From Bacteroidota bacterium (GTDB lineage: Bacteria; Bacteroidota; Bacteroidia; J057; JADKCL01), in NCBI GenBank assembly GCA_016718825.1, contig JADKCL010000006.1:186001-250000 (forward strand): 64,000 nt of DNA, read 5' to 3'. Position 1 is the stretch's first letter. Each line of letters begins with the position of its first letter. The notes beneath the pieces are model-generated. The model worked only from the letters and a program-made list of their open reading frames with translations. It was not told where the DNA came from and did no database searches. Below are positions 26,746-35,225 of this stretch, piece by piece. Position numbers and translations under genes: made by a program.

Positions 26746-26835
26746 ACCCCGCCCACCCCCCCCCCCCCCCACCCCCCCCTGCCGGCGCGCCCCCCGCGGT
26801 TCCAGGGGGCGGCCGGGACCCTCGCCGGGGTAGGC
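26746..26835. other. Abnormal C-rich, about 90 percent GC segment
   Basis: Directly after the CoA-transferase stop the sequence becomes nearly pure C with scattered A, then G/C-only mixed sequence (GCCGGCGCGCCCCCCGCGG). Composition then returns to normal at about 26840. Nothing else in the window looks like this. It may be an assembly or sequencing artefact at a hard template or a real low-complexity tract; it encodes no recognisable gene. Confidence 0.7.
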
Positions 26836-26839
26836 GTAG

Positions 26840-26945
26840 AAGCAAATTATCCATCACCACAAAATACCATCGCTCTTCCTTGGTGTCCCAGAGGGTTCGA
26901 ACCTGTTTTGACTCAAAACGTTGATCTCGTTCATGGTTTAAAACA
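26840..26945 (-). pseudogene. Possible remnant of a GIY-YIG-type gene junction
   Basis: The minus strand reads RFEPSGTPRKSDG (26866-26904) in one frame and WDTKEERWYFVVMDN in another. From memory, such text surrounds GIY-YIG nuclease genes in Bacteroidota, often repeated copies. No intact GIY-YIG domain follows; the frame runs into the GC-rich segment. The GGTTCGAACC inside it also resembles a tRNA T-arm, but no cloverleaf can be built. This is a weak, memory-based call. Confidence 0.2.
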
Positions 26946-27052
26946 GATAAAAATCAGAGAAAAGCCATTGAAATCAGCAAGAATCTTTTTGGGGAATGCC
27001 TTTTGATTGGAAATGTGGTGATTTTAAGTTCGGTTGCCCTTTGTAGCGATAC

Positions 27053-27089
27053 TGAAAGGGGGGGGGACAATTTGTCCCCCCCCCTTTCA
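27053..27089. repeat. Perfect 37-bp palindrome with G9/C9 arms
   Basis: Two 18-bp arms, TGAAAG(G8)ACAA and its exact complement, flank a single T at 27071. Each arm contains nine consecutive G or C. No T-run follows on either strand, so it is not a standard intrinsic terminator, although the RNA hairpin would be very stable. It lies 62 bp before the lipoprotein start and about 220 bp after the GC-rich segment. Confidence 0.9.
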
Positions 27090-27150
27090 ACAGATCCTTT
27101 CCTGAAAGCGAGCAATTGTGATTTACCGCGAACTTCTATAAACTCGCCCT

Positions 27151-28140
27151 ATGAAACATTTTGGTAAGCTGGCATTTTGGTCGATGATTGTTTTCGCTGC
27201 CGGATGCACCTCTGAAGGCAGCCGTGAAGCTGAAAGTAAGGGCACTGCGGCTGATAGCTTGAAGCAGCAGGTTGCTCCGCTTCAAGGCAATATGAAGCGG
27301 GAATTTACCATGATCATGGGGGATTCCAGTACTGCCCAAAGCGATTGGCAACTGTCAGCAGACTATACTTACGATGACGCCGGGCATGAAATTGCCGTAG
27401 TTGTTTACGGCGCAAATCCTCAACGCATAACTACACAATACGATGCCGGGGGATATGAAACTTTAAAGGTAGAAGACATGGGCGGAGCGGCTCAGACCAT
27501 GGAATACCGTTCAGTTTGGAACGACAATCACACCCAGCAAACGACGGAATTGTTTTCCGCCGCCGATTCACGGGTGGTGCTAAAGGTGATTAACAAATTT
27601 GATACAAATGGAACTTTGATCGCTTCGGAAGAGGAAGACCGCAGGTTTGTGGAGGCAATAACACAGGTCAAGATGCGGATGGAACTCGATTCGAAAGGAA
27701 GGGTGATCAGACAATTTGAGTCTTTTGATGGGAAGGAACTCTTGGGAGTCAAGTACAGCTACAATGACAGCGGCAACCCAACCAAGATCGAGCGAATGGA
27801 CAATGAGGGCAATCCTTCGCAAATTGAATACTTTGAATACAACCCGGATGGCAAAAAGACTGCGATTTATTTGCAGGATTTTAGTGCCTATTTTAAGACC
27901 AAGCAGTTGAAAGCCAAGTTTGAATATGACAAACTTGGACGTCTGACAAAGCAGGTGCAATACAAGGGGCTCTGTGACGAGGCGGGTTTTGCGGCCGGGA
28001 AATGCATGGTGAATGAAACAGTTGTCTACACTTATGATGCCCAAGGTCGCGTCTTAACTGAGGAGCATGCGCGGCAAGGTCCTGACCTTCCGGCAAAAAA
28101 AATGCGATTTGAGTACAGCGGCAAGGTTCCCGTGAAGTAA
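27151..28140 (+). CDS. Lipoprotein with YD-like repeat texture
   Basis: A 329-residue lipoprotein. The signal peptide ends in the lipobox AAGC with Cys19. The mature part has recurring short strands ending in Y-(D/N)-x-x-G: YTYDDAGHEIAVV, QYDAGGYE, YSYNDSGNPTKIE, YFEYNPDGKKTAI, FEYDKLGRLTKQ and YTYDAQGRVLTEE. This is the YD/RHS-type beta-repeat text seen in many Bacteroidota lipoproteins, but no toxin domain or large RHS shell is present. The family is unknown to me; a beta-rich surface or periplasmic protein is likely. It is isolated, with a strong palindrome upstream. Confidence 0.75.
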   Translation: MKHFGKLAFWSMIVFAAGCTSEGSREAESKGTAADSLKQQVAPLQGNMKREFTMIMGDSSTAQSDWQLSADYTYDDAGHEIAVVVYGANPQRITTQYDAGGYETLKVEDMGGAAQTMEYRSVWNDNHTQQTTELFSAADSRVVLKVINKFDTNGTLIASEEEDRRFVEAITQVKMRMELDSKGRVIRQFESFDGKELLGVKYSYNDSGNPTKIERMDNEGNPSQIEYFEYNPDGKKTAIYLQDFSAYFKTKQLKAKFEYDKLGRLTKQVQYKGLCDEAGFAAGKCMVNETVVYTYDAQGRVLTEEHARQGPDLPAKKMRFEYSGKVPVK

Positions 28141-28382
28141 TCTGCATTCGGCCCTGAATCTGGGGATTGAGTTGGGGCGCCTTCGATGTCAAACTGGTGA
28201 TTCTACGCTGGGAAAAAGGGCTTTGGGAATGGGGAAATCAATACGGATGAATCCATTCGAATGACATTTGAAGCACAAAAACTAACCGTTGGGTGCCCAA
28301 AACCTGCAATTCGCGAAAAAAGGATTGATTCTTGCCAACATGTGCGTATATTGCTAACAGGTAATTTGGAGTTTTGAAATCT

Positions 28383-28766
28383 ATGAAGAGGATTCTATCC
28401 TTTCTCGCATTGTTGCTCTTGCTTTCTGTGGGTGTCCTGCACGCGCAGAACAGTGAAAATTATTCTGGTGCCCTACCCAAGGGTGAAGACGAAAGCGGGG
28501 TTTTTATCCCGAACGCCTTCACACCCAATGGCGACGGTGTCAATGATGTTTTTTATATCCCTGACGCCAACTTCACAAGATTTGAATTTCAAGTCTTTGA
28601 CCGTTGGGGAAACAGGGTTTATTTTTCAGACTCCCCCTCTTTTCGCTGGACCGGCGAATCGGCAGGCAAACAAGTCGCTTCAGGCATCTATGTCTTTGTA
28701 CTCAGCGCTTCCAATGCCAAGAAGGCCGATATCAGGCGTTCAGGCAACATCACTATTGTCCGCTAA
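28383..28766 (+). CDS. Stand-alone T9SS type B (CHU_C, gliding-motility-type) sorting domain protein
   Basis: A 127-residue protein made of a signal peptide (MKRILSFLALLLLLSVGVLH, then AQ), about 20 polar residues, and one gliding motility-associated C-terminal domain. That domain includes the hallmarks GVFIPNAFTPNGDGVNDVF, FEFQVFDRWGNRVYFS, WTGE and ASGIYVFVLSAS. Such domains normally sit at the end of very large cargo and direct export by T9SS with PorP/SprF partners. Here there is no cargo. ATG 28383 is chosen over the upstream TTG. It may be a minimal exported protein or a truncated cargo remnant. Confidence 0.85.
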   Translation: MKRILSFLALLLLLSVGVLHAQNSENYSGALPKGEDESGVFIPNAFTPNGDGVNDVFYIPDANFTRFEFQVFDRWGNRVYFSDSPSFRWTGESAGKQVASGIYVFVLSASNAKKADIRRSGNITIVR

Positions 28767-28924
28767 GGAAACTTTCAGAATACATTTCAGACGGGAAATG
28801 CTTTCAAAAGAGAGCATTTTCTGTTTTTGCAGAATGGCAACAATTCACCCCGCTGACAAGGCATTAGTTCAAAGGAATATGCTTAATTTTCCAGCCATTT
28901 CAATTCTGGAAAATACGCATTCAC

Positions 28925-31090
28925 ATGAAAAAAAGACACTTCCTGCCGATTGTTGCTGCTTTGTTGCTTGTAGCCTGCAACAAGCCTGATGGACAGTCGC
29001 AAAACTCTGATCAATCTCACGATTCCATGCCCCTGATTCCCGTTACCTACCCTCAAACCGCAAAAGTCGATGTTGAAGAGGATTTCTTTGGCACCAAAGT
29101 CAAAGATCCATTCCGTTGGCTCGAGGTCGAGGATTCTGCTGCGACAAAAGATTGGGTCGCTGAGCAAAACAAAGTAACCTTTGGTTGGCTGGAAAAGGTG
29201 CCATTCCGCAACAAAATCAAGGAGCGCCTCGAGAAAGTCTGGAATTACCCAAAATATTCCGCCCCGTTCAAGGAAGGCAATCACTATTTCTTCTACAAAA
29301 ACGACGGACTTCAGAATCAAGCCATTCTCTACATTCAAGATGGTTTGGATGGCGAACCCCGGGTTTTCTTGGATCCCAACAAGTTGTCAGCCGACGGCAC
29401 GGCCTCCCTTTCTACATTTAGCGTTTCCGCTGATGGCAAGCGTGCCGTTTATGGCGTATCGGAAGGCGGCTCTGACTGGAACGAATTTTTTGTCATGGAC
29501 GTGGACAAAGGCGAAAAAGTCGCCGATCACTTGAAATGGATCAAATTCTCGGGCGCAGCCTGGCAAGGGGATGGCTTTTTTTACAGCAGATTTGCCGAAC
29601 CCAAAGCCAACAAACAGCTTTCCTCTGAAAACGAAAATCAGCAGGTCTATTTCCACAAGCTCGGCACAGATCAAAGCAAGGATCAGTTGATTTATCAAGA
29701 TCCAGCCCATCCGAAACGTGGTGTTTATGCTGGGACTACGGAGGATGAACGCTTCCTTTTGTTGTTTTTGAGCGAAGGTGCCACCAATGACAATGCACTG
29801 AAAGTCAAAGATCTGTCCAAGCTAGGATCCAAATTCATTGACATCGTCACGACATTTGACAACAGTTACAATGTGATTGACAACGTCGGCGACCAGCTGC
29901 TTGTGATGACCAACGAAGGCGCCCCCAAGCAACGCTTGGTCAAAATCGACGTCAATAAGCCTGCAAAGGAAAACTGGACGGTCGTTATTCCTGAAAAGGA
30001 AGAAGTCATGACGGGTGTTTCGCTTGTCGGCGGGAAAATTTTTGCAAGCTACTTGAAGGATGCAAGCAGCAAAATCTACGTTTATTCCGTCGACGGCAAG
30101 TCCCTTGGCGAAGTGACGCTGCCCGGCATCGGCACTGCGAGCGATATTCAAGGTAAAAAGGATGATAAAACGGCATTCTACACCTTTACTTCCTTTACCT
30201 ATCCCACGACGATCTTCAAATACGACGTCGAAACCAACAAATCCGAACAATACCGGAAGTCGGAAGTCGATTTTGATCCCACGAAGTATGAGACCAATCA
30301 GGTCTTCTACAATAGCAAGGACGGCACCAAGGTGCCGATGTTCATCGTCCACAAAAAGGGCTTGAAAATGGACGGCAACAATCCGACGTTGCTCTATGCC
30401 TACGGCGGATTTAACATCAACATTTTGCCTGCGTTCAGCACCTCCAACATTGTATTGCTTGAAAATGGCGGCATCTATGCGGTAGCCAACCTGCGTGGTG
30501 GCGGCGAATACGGCGAATCCTGGCACCAAGGTGGCATGCTCCTGAAGAAGCAAAATGTATTTGACGACTTCATCGGCGCCGCCGAATACCTGATCGCCAA
30601 CAAATACACAAGCTCCGAGAAGCTGGGTATCATGGGCCGCTCCAATGGCGGATTGCTCGTCGGCGCGGTCATGTGCCAACGTCCCGACCTTTTTAAAGTC
30701 GCCTACCCAGGTGTCGGCGTCATGGACATGCTGCGCTACCACAAATTCACCATCGGCCACGCATGGGCCGTCGAATATGGCCGCAGTGACTCTGCCGCGC
30801 ATTTCGCCAACCTCTATGGTTATTCGCCGCTTCACAACCTCAAAGACGGCACCGCATACCCCGCAACGATGGTCACCACCGCAGACCACGACGACCGCGT
30901 CGTACCGGCACACAGCTACAAGTTCATTGCACGTCTGCAGGAGGCGCACAAGGGCAAATTGCCCGTCTTGATTCGGATCGATACGATGGCAGGTCACGGT
31001 GCCGGAAAGCCGACCAGTAAAATTATTGAAGAGGCCGCCGACATTTGGGCCTTCCTCTTCTACAATACCAATTCGCCAGTGATCTATTGA
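28925..31090 (+). CDS. Prolyl oligopeptidase (S9A), lipoprotein
   Basis: Serine peptidase cleaving after proline in short peptides; 721 residues, the usual length. The signal peptide has lipobox LVAC with Cys18, placing it in the periplasm on a lipid anchor. An N-terminal region (VTYPQTAKVDVEEDFFGTKV, DPFRWLE) and a beta-propeller (about 80-430) precede the alpha/beta-hydrolase domain. The nucleophile is Ser573 in MGRSNGGLLVGA, the acid lies in the DHDDRVVP stretch (654-661) and His691 is in MAGHGAG. The oxyanion-region text AYGGFNINILPAFS is also typical. A bidirectional terminator follows at 31115. Confidence 0.93.
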   Translation: MKKRHFLPIVAALLLVACNKPDGQSQNSDQSHDSMPLIPVTYPQTAKVDVEEDFFGTKVKDPFRWLEVEDSAATKDWVAEQNKVTFGWLEKVPFRNKIKERLEKVWNYPKYSAPFKEGNHYFFYKNDGLQNQAILYIQDGLDGEPRVFLDPNKLSADGTASLSTFSVSADGKRAVYGVSEGGSDWNEFFVMDVDKGEKVADHLKWIKFSGAAWQGDGFFYSRFAEPKANKQLSSENENQQVYFHKLGTDQSKDQLIYQDPAHPKRGVYAGTTEDERFLLLFLSEGATNDNALKVKDLSKLGSKFIDIVTTFDNSYNVIDNVGDQLLVMTNEGAPKQRLVKIDVNKPAKENWTVVIPEKEEVMTGVSLVGGKIFASYLKDASSKIYVYSVDGKSLGEVTLPGIGTASDIQGKKDDKTAFYTFTSFTYPTTIFKYDVETNKSEQYRKSEVDFDPTKYETNQVFYNSKDGTKVPMFIVHKKGLKMDGNNPTLLYAYGGFNINILPAFSTSNIVLLENGGIYAVANLRGGGEYGESWHQGGMLLKKQNVFDDFIGAAEYLIANKYTSSEKLGIMGRSNGGLLVGAVMCQRPDLFKVAYPGVGVMDMLRYHKFTIGHAWAVEYGRSDSAAHFANLYGYSPLHNLKDGTAYPATMVTTADHDDRVVPAHSYKFIARLQEAHKGKLPVLIRIDTMAGHGAGKPTSKIIEEAADIWAFLFYNTNSPVIY

Positions 31091-31114
31091 TCAGAAAATC
31101 AGGGAATTAAAATG

Positions 31115-31143
31115 AAAAAGCCAGGCAATTTGTCTGGCTTTTT
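31115..31143. terminator. Bidirectional intrinsic terminator
   Basis: AAAAAGCCAG/CTGGCTTTTT, a 10-bp stem with a 9-nt loop, between the convergent stops of the prolyl oligopeptidase (31090) and acylphosphatase (31168) genes. T-runs on both strands let it serve both. Confidence 0.88.
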
Positions 31144-31167
31144 CTATTCTTCTGAGACGAGAATCAC

Positions 31168-31539
31168 TCAACGCACGATTTCAAATCCTTTGAGGTTCCC
31201 GGTATATTTTTCCTTTTTGACTTCTGCTTTTTTGACCTCGAATTCCGAGCAGATTTTGCCCAGCAGCAAATTCAGATCATCCTCATTTCCTTCGGCGACC
31301 ATCTCTACCCGCTCATCTTCAAGGTTTTTGACCCAGCCTTTGAGGCCCAATTCGACGGCGTAATCGTGCACCGATTGCCGGAATCCAACGCCTTGCACCT
31401 TGCCGGTAAAAAAAACATGGATTCGTTGTGTGACCATATAAGGGGAGGTTTCGACCGCACTTGCCGCGAATTCATTGCCCGATGCATCCCCTACAATGGG
31501 AGTCAGCGAAAACAGCAAAATCAGATAGAGCCAATGCAT
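31168..31539 (-). CDS. Acylphosphatase with predicted signal peptide
   Basis: Acylphosphatase hydrolyses carboxyl-phosphate bonds. The domain spans about residues 37-123 with the active-site loop VFFTGKVQGVGFRQ (the Arg binds phosphate) and the Asn in GWVKNLEDERVE. The long form (123 residues) begins MHWLYLILLFSLTPIVGDAS, which reads as a signal peptide. The short form from MVTQRIHVFF (31437) would be a normal cytoplasmic acylphosphatase of 89 residues. I choose the long form because an exact TATTTTTG box ends 8 nt before its ATG. Export would be unusual for this enzyme, so the start deserves testing. Confidence 0.85.
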   Translation of the reverse strand: MHWLYLILLFSLTPIVGDASGNEFAASAVETSPYMVTQRIHVFFTGKVQGVGFRQSVHDYAVELGLKGWVKNLEDERVEMVAEGNEDDLNLLLGKICSEFEVKKAEVKKEKYTGNLKGFEIVR

Positions 31540-31547
31540 AGGTAGGA

Positions 31548-31555
31548 CAAAAATA
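31548..31555 (-). promoter_or_regulatory. -7 promoter element of the acylphosphatase gene
   Basis: TATTTTTG on the minus strand, an exact match, 8 nt before ATG 31539. It supports the long form with signal peptide, or a leader of about 105 nt for the short form. Confidence 0.55.
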
Positions 31556-31728
31556 GAAAAAAACGCGAGAACAGAAGCCTGGATTTGATCCGGGAAAAAG
31601 GCTCACATTCATTTTTGACTTGCCGGTATGTCCAGAATAGTAAACGCGACTTGTGTATATCGCAGAATTTAATCGCCTTAACTGTCCAAATTTGCCGTTT
31701 GGCCGTATAGTAGCCTGAAAAGCGAGAG

Positions 31729-34401
31729 ATGTTGGCAAAGCGGATATTGAAACGACTGAAGAAGATTCTCCTTTGGACCTTTGGAATACTCTTTGGGCTC
31801 ATCACGTTGTTGGTGGTTTTGGGTTATGTATTTGAAGACAAAATCCACCTGATGGCCATCCGCGAGCTGGAAAAGGTGATTAATGCCGACATCGAAGTCT
31901 CCGAAACCGACGTTTCCTTTTTGCGCAGTTGGCCGCAGGTGCGTGTGAGCTTGAAGGATGTAACACTCAATCCGCGCGGGGTCAAAACTCCGGAGAATGT
32001 CATGGCGGTAAAGTCTGCCGAGTTCAAAATCGGATTCTGGAGCATTTTTACGGATAATTTCAAGGTGCATGGTGTGCGACTACGTGAACCGGATGTGCGG
32101 TTGATCCGTGACAAAAAAGGCGACTGGAACTATGGGGAAATGTTTCAGCCACCGTCCGACACCAATGATACACCCACAGAGGGGCCTGATCCCGTCTTCG
32201 AATTGTACAATGTGCGGATTGATGACGGGCGTTTTAAGTATGCAGATTTAGGCGATGGTTCGGAAGTCCAGATTGATTCGATTCAGCTTGGAATGAAAGG
32301 CGACTTCAGTGCTGACCGGTCAGACATTGAGACGAGATTTGCAGTGCATCTCGCAGATTGGAAGTCAGGCCGGGCCAATTGGGCACACAATAAACATGTG
32401 GCCGCCCACATTCTGGCCGATGTCAAATTTGGAAAGAATGAAAGTTACAAGTTGAAAACCGCTAACATCGACATCGCTGCGCTGAAACTTGCCATTGAAG
32501 GCCAAATTGGCCGCGACGGCAACGTATTTGACTTGGATTTGAAATTCGCGAGCAGCAAAAACAGCTTTGAGAGCTTTCTTTCCCTGCTTCCGGGCGGTTT
32601 GCTTGACACGGGCCGCGAATATGAATACAGCGGCGAGTTTGTCACCAAAGGCTGGTTAAAAGGTAAGGCAGGCCCCGGTCAAGGTCCTGATGTTCATGCT
32701 GATTACGGCGTCTCCAATGGCGCATTTCACTACGTTGGCTACGAATCACGTCTCACCGGCGTCAACATGCTCGGTGAATTCCACCTGGAACAAAATGATC
32801 AGAGTGCCTCCCACTTTGATATCAAGAAGTTCAATGCTACGCTCCACGACAAGGCAGTGAAGGGCAAGCTCACCTATGCCAATTTCAAGGATCCGCGCCT
32901 CGCAGTTGCACTTCAGGGAGAGTTGTCTCTCAGGGATGTGCGTGACTTTTATCCGGCATTCGCAGACAGTACCGAAATGTCAGGCAATGTGCAGATAGAC
33001 GCCCAGGTCGAAGGCCGAATCGCAGATTTTAAAGGAAGGAACCATGCTGCGATCAAAGCATTTGGAGGCATGCGCTTCACAGCATTGCGTATTGATGACC
33101 CACGCCTCACGATGCCCGTCGAAAATCTGACGGGCAACATCCTCCTCGACAATTATCGCATCGAAGTGGGCAGCCTTACCGGAAAAGTAGGGCATTCCGA
33201 TTTTAACATCAAAGGAACTGTAACAGAATACCTGCCTTGGTTTTTTGACGAGAATGCCACGATCAAAGGTGTCGCCGAAATGCGTTGCGCCAACATGGAT
33301 CTCGACGAATGGTTTGTCGAAGATGCAGCTCCCGCGGTTGCTGCAAAGGTTGAAGAAGCAAATTCGACAGAAACTTTTGTCTTCAAGCTGCCCAAAGGAG
33401 TTGATTTCGAGTTGATCATGCAAATTGGAAATTTCAAATTTGCCAAGTTTGAAGCTTCCGCGATGAATGGCAGTTGCCGGTTGTTTGATCAGCAATTGCA
33501 GTTGAACAATCTGCAAATGAACACCTTGGCTGGATCGAGTGAGGTCTCGGGCTATATCAAGGTGCTGGATGAAGCGCATTGTCAAGTGCAATTGGATGGG
33601 ATTGTCAAGAACATTGATATCAACAAAACCTTCCGCACGTTTGAGCAATTGGCAGCATTTGCCTTGGTCAAGGAAAACCTTTTCGGCATTTTCTCGGGTG
33701 ACATTCACATCTCAGGCAAGGTTGACAACGAACTCACACTTGATCCAAGCAGTTTGGTGTCATTGGGTATGATCAACATTCGGGACTGTAAATTGGTCGA
33801 TTTTGAGCCATTGGAGGGCTTGGTAGGCTTTGTGAAGATGGAAGATCTCCAGCACATCGAGTTTTCGGAGATCAACACCGAGTTCCGGATCGGAGAAGAG
33901 CATTTTTACATTCCCAAGATGAGCGTCAAGGCCAATCGCTACAGCATGGTGATTTTGGGCAAACACGGATTTGACAATAGTCTTGACTACAAAGTTTATG
34001 TGGAATTGCCCCGAAAAGACGCGAAACCCTCCAAAAACAAGGAGGTACAGGACTTGATTGAAGAAAATCAGGCGGATCCCATCAAAATTGTGATTCCAGT
34101 TCACATCACGGGCACCGTCGATCATCCCAAGTATCGCCTGGAAGGGGAATATGTGGCTGCCAAGCTTGATGAGCAAATCAAAAAGCAAGGCGATGAACTC
34201 AAGGAGGGCTGGAAGAAGGAGATGGAGGAAACTTGGGGCGTGCAAGACACCAACGAAGTCGATGACTTGATCGACGTGCAACGTGATCCTGCCGACACCC
34301 TGAACAAGGCAGGTGCAAGAGAAGTCCTGGACAAGTTGAAAAAGCCGTTGGACAAGATCAAAAAGCCGTTCAAATCAATCGGCGACCGCTTTGGCAAGTA
34401 G
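31729..34401 (+). CDS. AsmA-family envelope protein
   Basis: An 890-residue inner-membrane-anchored protein of the AsmA class (bridge-like proteins linked to phospholipid or outer-membrane homeostasis). A basic N-terminus (MLAKRILKRLKKIL) and one transmembrane helix (about 14-35) are followed by ADIEVSETDVSFLRSWPQVRVSLKDVTL, the conserved AsmA opening, then long beta-rich repeats. The AsmA C-terminal region follows (VKENLFGIFSGDIHISGKVDN, LVGFVKMEDLQHIEFSEINT, GKHGFDNSLDYKVYVELP, HITGTVDHPKYRLE). The tail is charged and helical with KKPLDKIKKPFKS repeats. Its 3' end overlaps the convergent DUF2071 gene by 27 bp. Confidence 0.87.
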   Translation: MLAKRILKRLKKILLWTFGILFGLITLLVVLGYVFEDKIHLMAIRELEKVINADIEVSETDVSFLRSWPQVRVSLKDVTLNPRGVKTPENVMAVKSAEFKIGFWSIFTDNFKVHGVRLREPDVRLIRDKKGDWNYGEMFQPPSDTNDTPTEGPDPVFELYNVRIDDGRFKYADLGDGSEVQIDSIQLGMKGDFSADRSDIETRFAVHLADWKSGRANWAHNKHVAAHILADVKFGKNESYKLKTANIDIAALKLAIEGQIGRDGNVFDLDLKFASSKNSFESFLSLLPGGLLDTGREYEYSGEFVTKGWLKGKAGPGQGPDVHADYGVSNGAFHYVGYESRLTGVNMLGEFHLEQNDQSASHFDIKKFNATLHDKAVKGKLTYANFKDPRLAVALQGELSLRDVRDFYPAFADSTEMSGNVQIDAQVEGRIADFKGRNHAAIKAFGGMRFTALRIDDPRLTMPVENLTGNILLDNYRIEVGSLTGKVGHSDFNIKGTVTEYLPWFFDENATIKGVAEMRCANMDLDEWFVEDAAPAVAAKVEEANSTETFVFKLPKGVDFELIMQIGNFKFAKFEASAMNGSCRLFDQQLQLNNLQMNTLAGSSEVSGYIKVLDEAHCQVQLDGIVKNIDINKTFRTFEQLAAFALVKENLFGIFSGDIHISGKVDNELTLDPSSLVSLGMINIRDCKLVDFEPLEGLVGFVKMEDLQHIEFSEINTEFRIGEEHFYIPKMSVKANRYSMVILGKHGFDNSLDYKVYVELPRKDAKPSKNKEVQDLIEENQADPIKIVIPVHITGTVDHPKYRLEGEYVAAKLDEQIKKQGDELKEGWKKEMEETWGVQDTNEVDDLIDVQRDPADTLNKAGAREVLDKLKKPLDKIKKPFKSIGDRFGK

Positions 34402-35139
34402 CGCATCCTGTTCTGCACCGCGTGTTTCGAGCCAATTTTCCAAGCTCAATGGATGGTAAACTTTGATCGCAGATCCGACTGCAAAGAGGGGGAACTGTGG
34501 TTCAAGCCCATTCAGAAAGGCCCATTCCTCCCCATAGACCTTTGCAAAGTCAAAATGCAGCTTCACATCCAATAATTCGCGTGTTTCCCAAACAGGGTGC
34601 GAAACCTCGTAACACAACGTCTCGCCATTTTTGTTGATTCCGAAGCCAAGGTCATGCTCCTTGAAAAAGTGCGCTGCTGTATCTGATCCGGGAATTTGAG
34701 TTTCGGCTGATGCGACCGTGTCAATGGTATGTTCCTGTGAATCTACCCAAAGGCTGTGGTGGCTTTTCAATTTGCCATCTCCATCGGTTTCATGCCCACT
34801 TTCCATGGGCTGCGATTCGTAGGGCTCGTTGTAGAAGCGCTTGGCTACGAAGGCAATACAATGTTTGGGAACCAATTCCTTGACAAAAACCACGCCGCGA
34901 TGCCGGCCCGCCCGCACATAATAACGCAGGTTGATTTCAGGGAAATCGACGTGAAAGGGAATTTTCATTCCTTTGACCCGTGTATTGATAAAGTCGAATG
35001 CAACAAGGCTCAAGTGGGCATGACCTTCGTAAAGATCCAATTCGACGCCTTTCGGGAGGAGTGGTTCGAGCTTTTCGGCCGGAACGCGGTAGGTGAGGTT
35101 GATCAAATTGTGCCATTCGGCGGAAAGGAAGACCTTCAT
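34375..35139 (-). CDS. DUF2071 (YqjF-like) family protein
   Basis: A 254-residue cytoplasmic protein of the DUF2071 family: SAEWHNLINLTYRVPAEKLEPLLPKGVELDLY at the N-terminus (split here over two strands of the fold), then HLSLVAFDF, PEINLRYYVRAGRHRGVVFVKEL and a YHPLSLENWLETRG end. The fold is related to acetoacetate decarboxylase-like domains; no activity is established for this branch. It overlaps the end of the AsmA gene on the opposite strand. An imperfect AAACTTTG element ends about 5 nt before its ATG. Confidence 0.82.
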   Translation of the reverse strand: MKVFLSAEWHNLINLTYRVPAEKLEPLLPKGVELDLYEGHAHLSLVAFDFINTRVKGMKIPFHVDFPEINLRYYVRAGRHRGVVFVKELVPKHCIAFVAKRFYNEPYESQPMESGHETDGDGKLKSHHSLWVDSQEHTIDTVASAETQIPGSDTAAHFFKEHDLGFGINKNGETLCYEVSHPVWETRELLDVKLHFDFAKVYGEEWAFLNGLEPQFPLFAVGSAIKVYHPLSLENWLETRGAEQDALLAKAVAD

Positions 35140-35225
35140 GGGAGCAAAGTTTCTTAGAAAGTGAGAATTTACGGCAGTCAGTTGCCGAAATCAATGCACT
35201 TGTCTGAAATTTTATCAGGATTTGC

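Noticed and set aside
26885..26910. tRNA-like T-arm (GGTTCGAACC)
   Set aside because: No acceptor, D or anticodon arms with proper pairing can be built on either strand, and position 37 of any candidate loop would be a pyrimidine.
27151..28140. RHS/YD-repeat toxin
   Set aside because: The repeat text is short, the protein is a 329-residue lipoprotein, and there is no hyperconserved RHS core, toxin tip or immunity gene.
29822..30997. A 1.2-kb minus-strand frame inside the prolyl oligopeptidase gene
   Set aside because: Opposite the catalytic domain with all catalytic residues in the forward frame.
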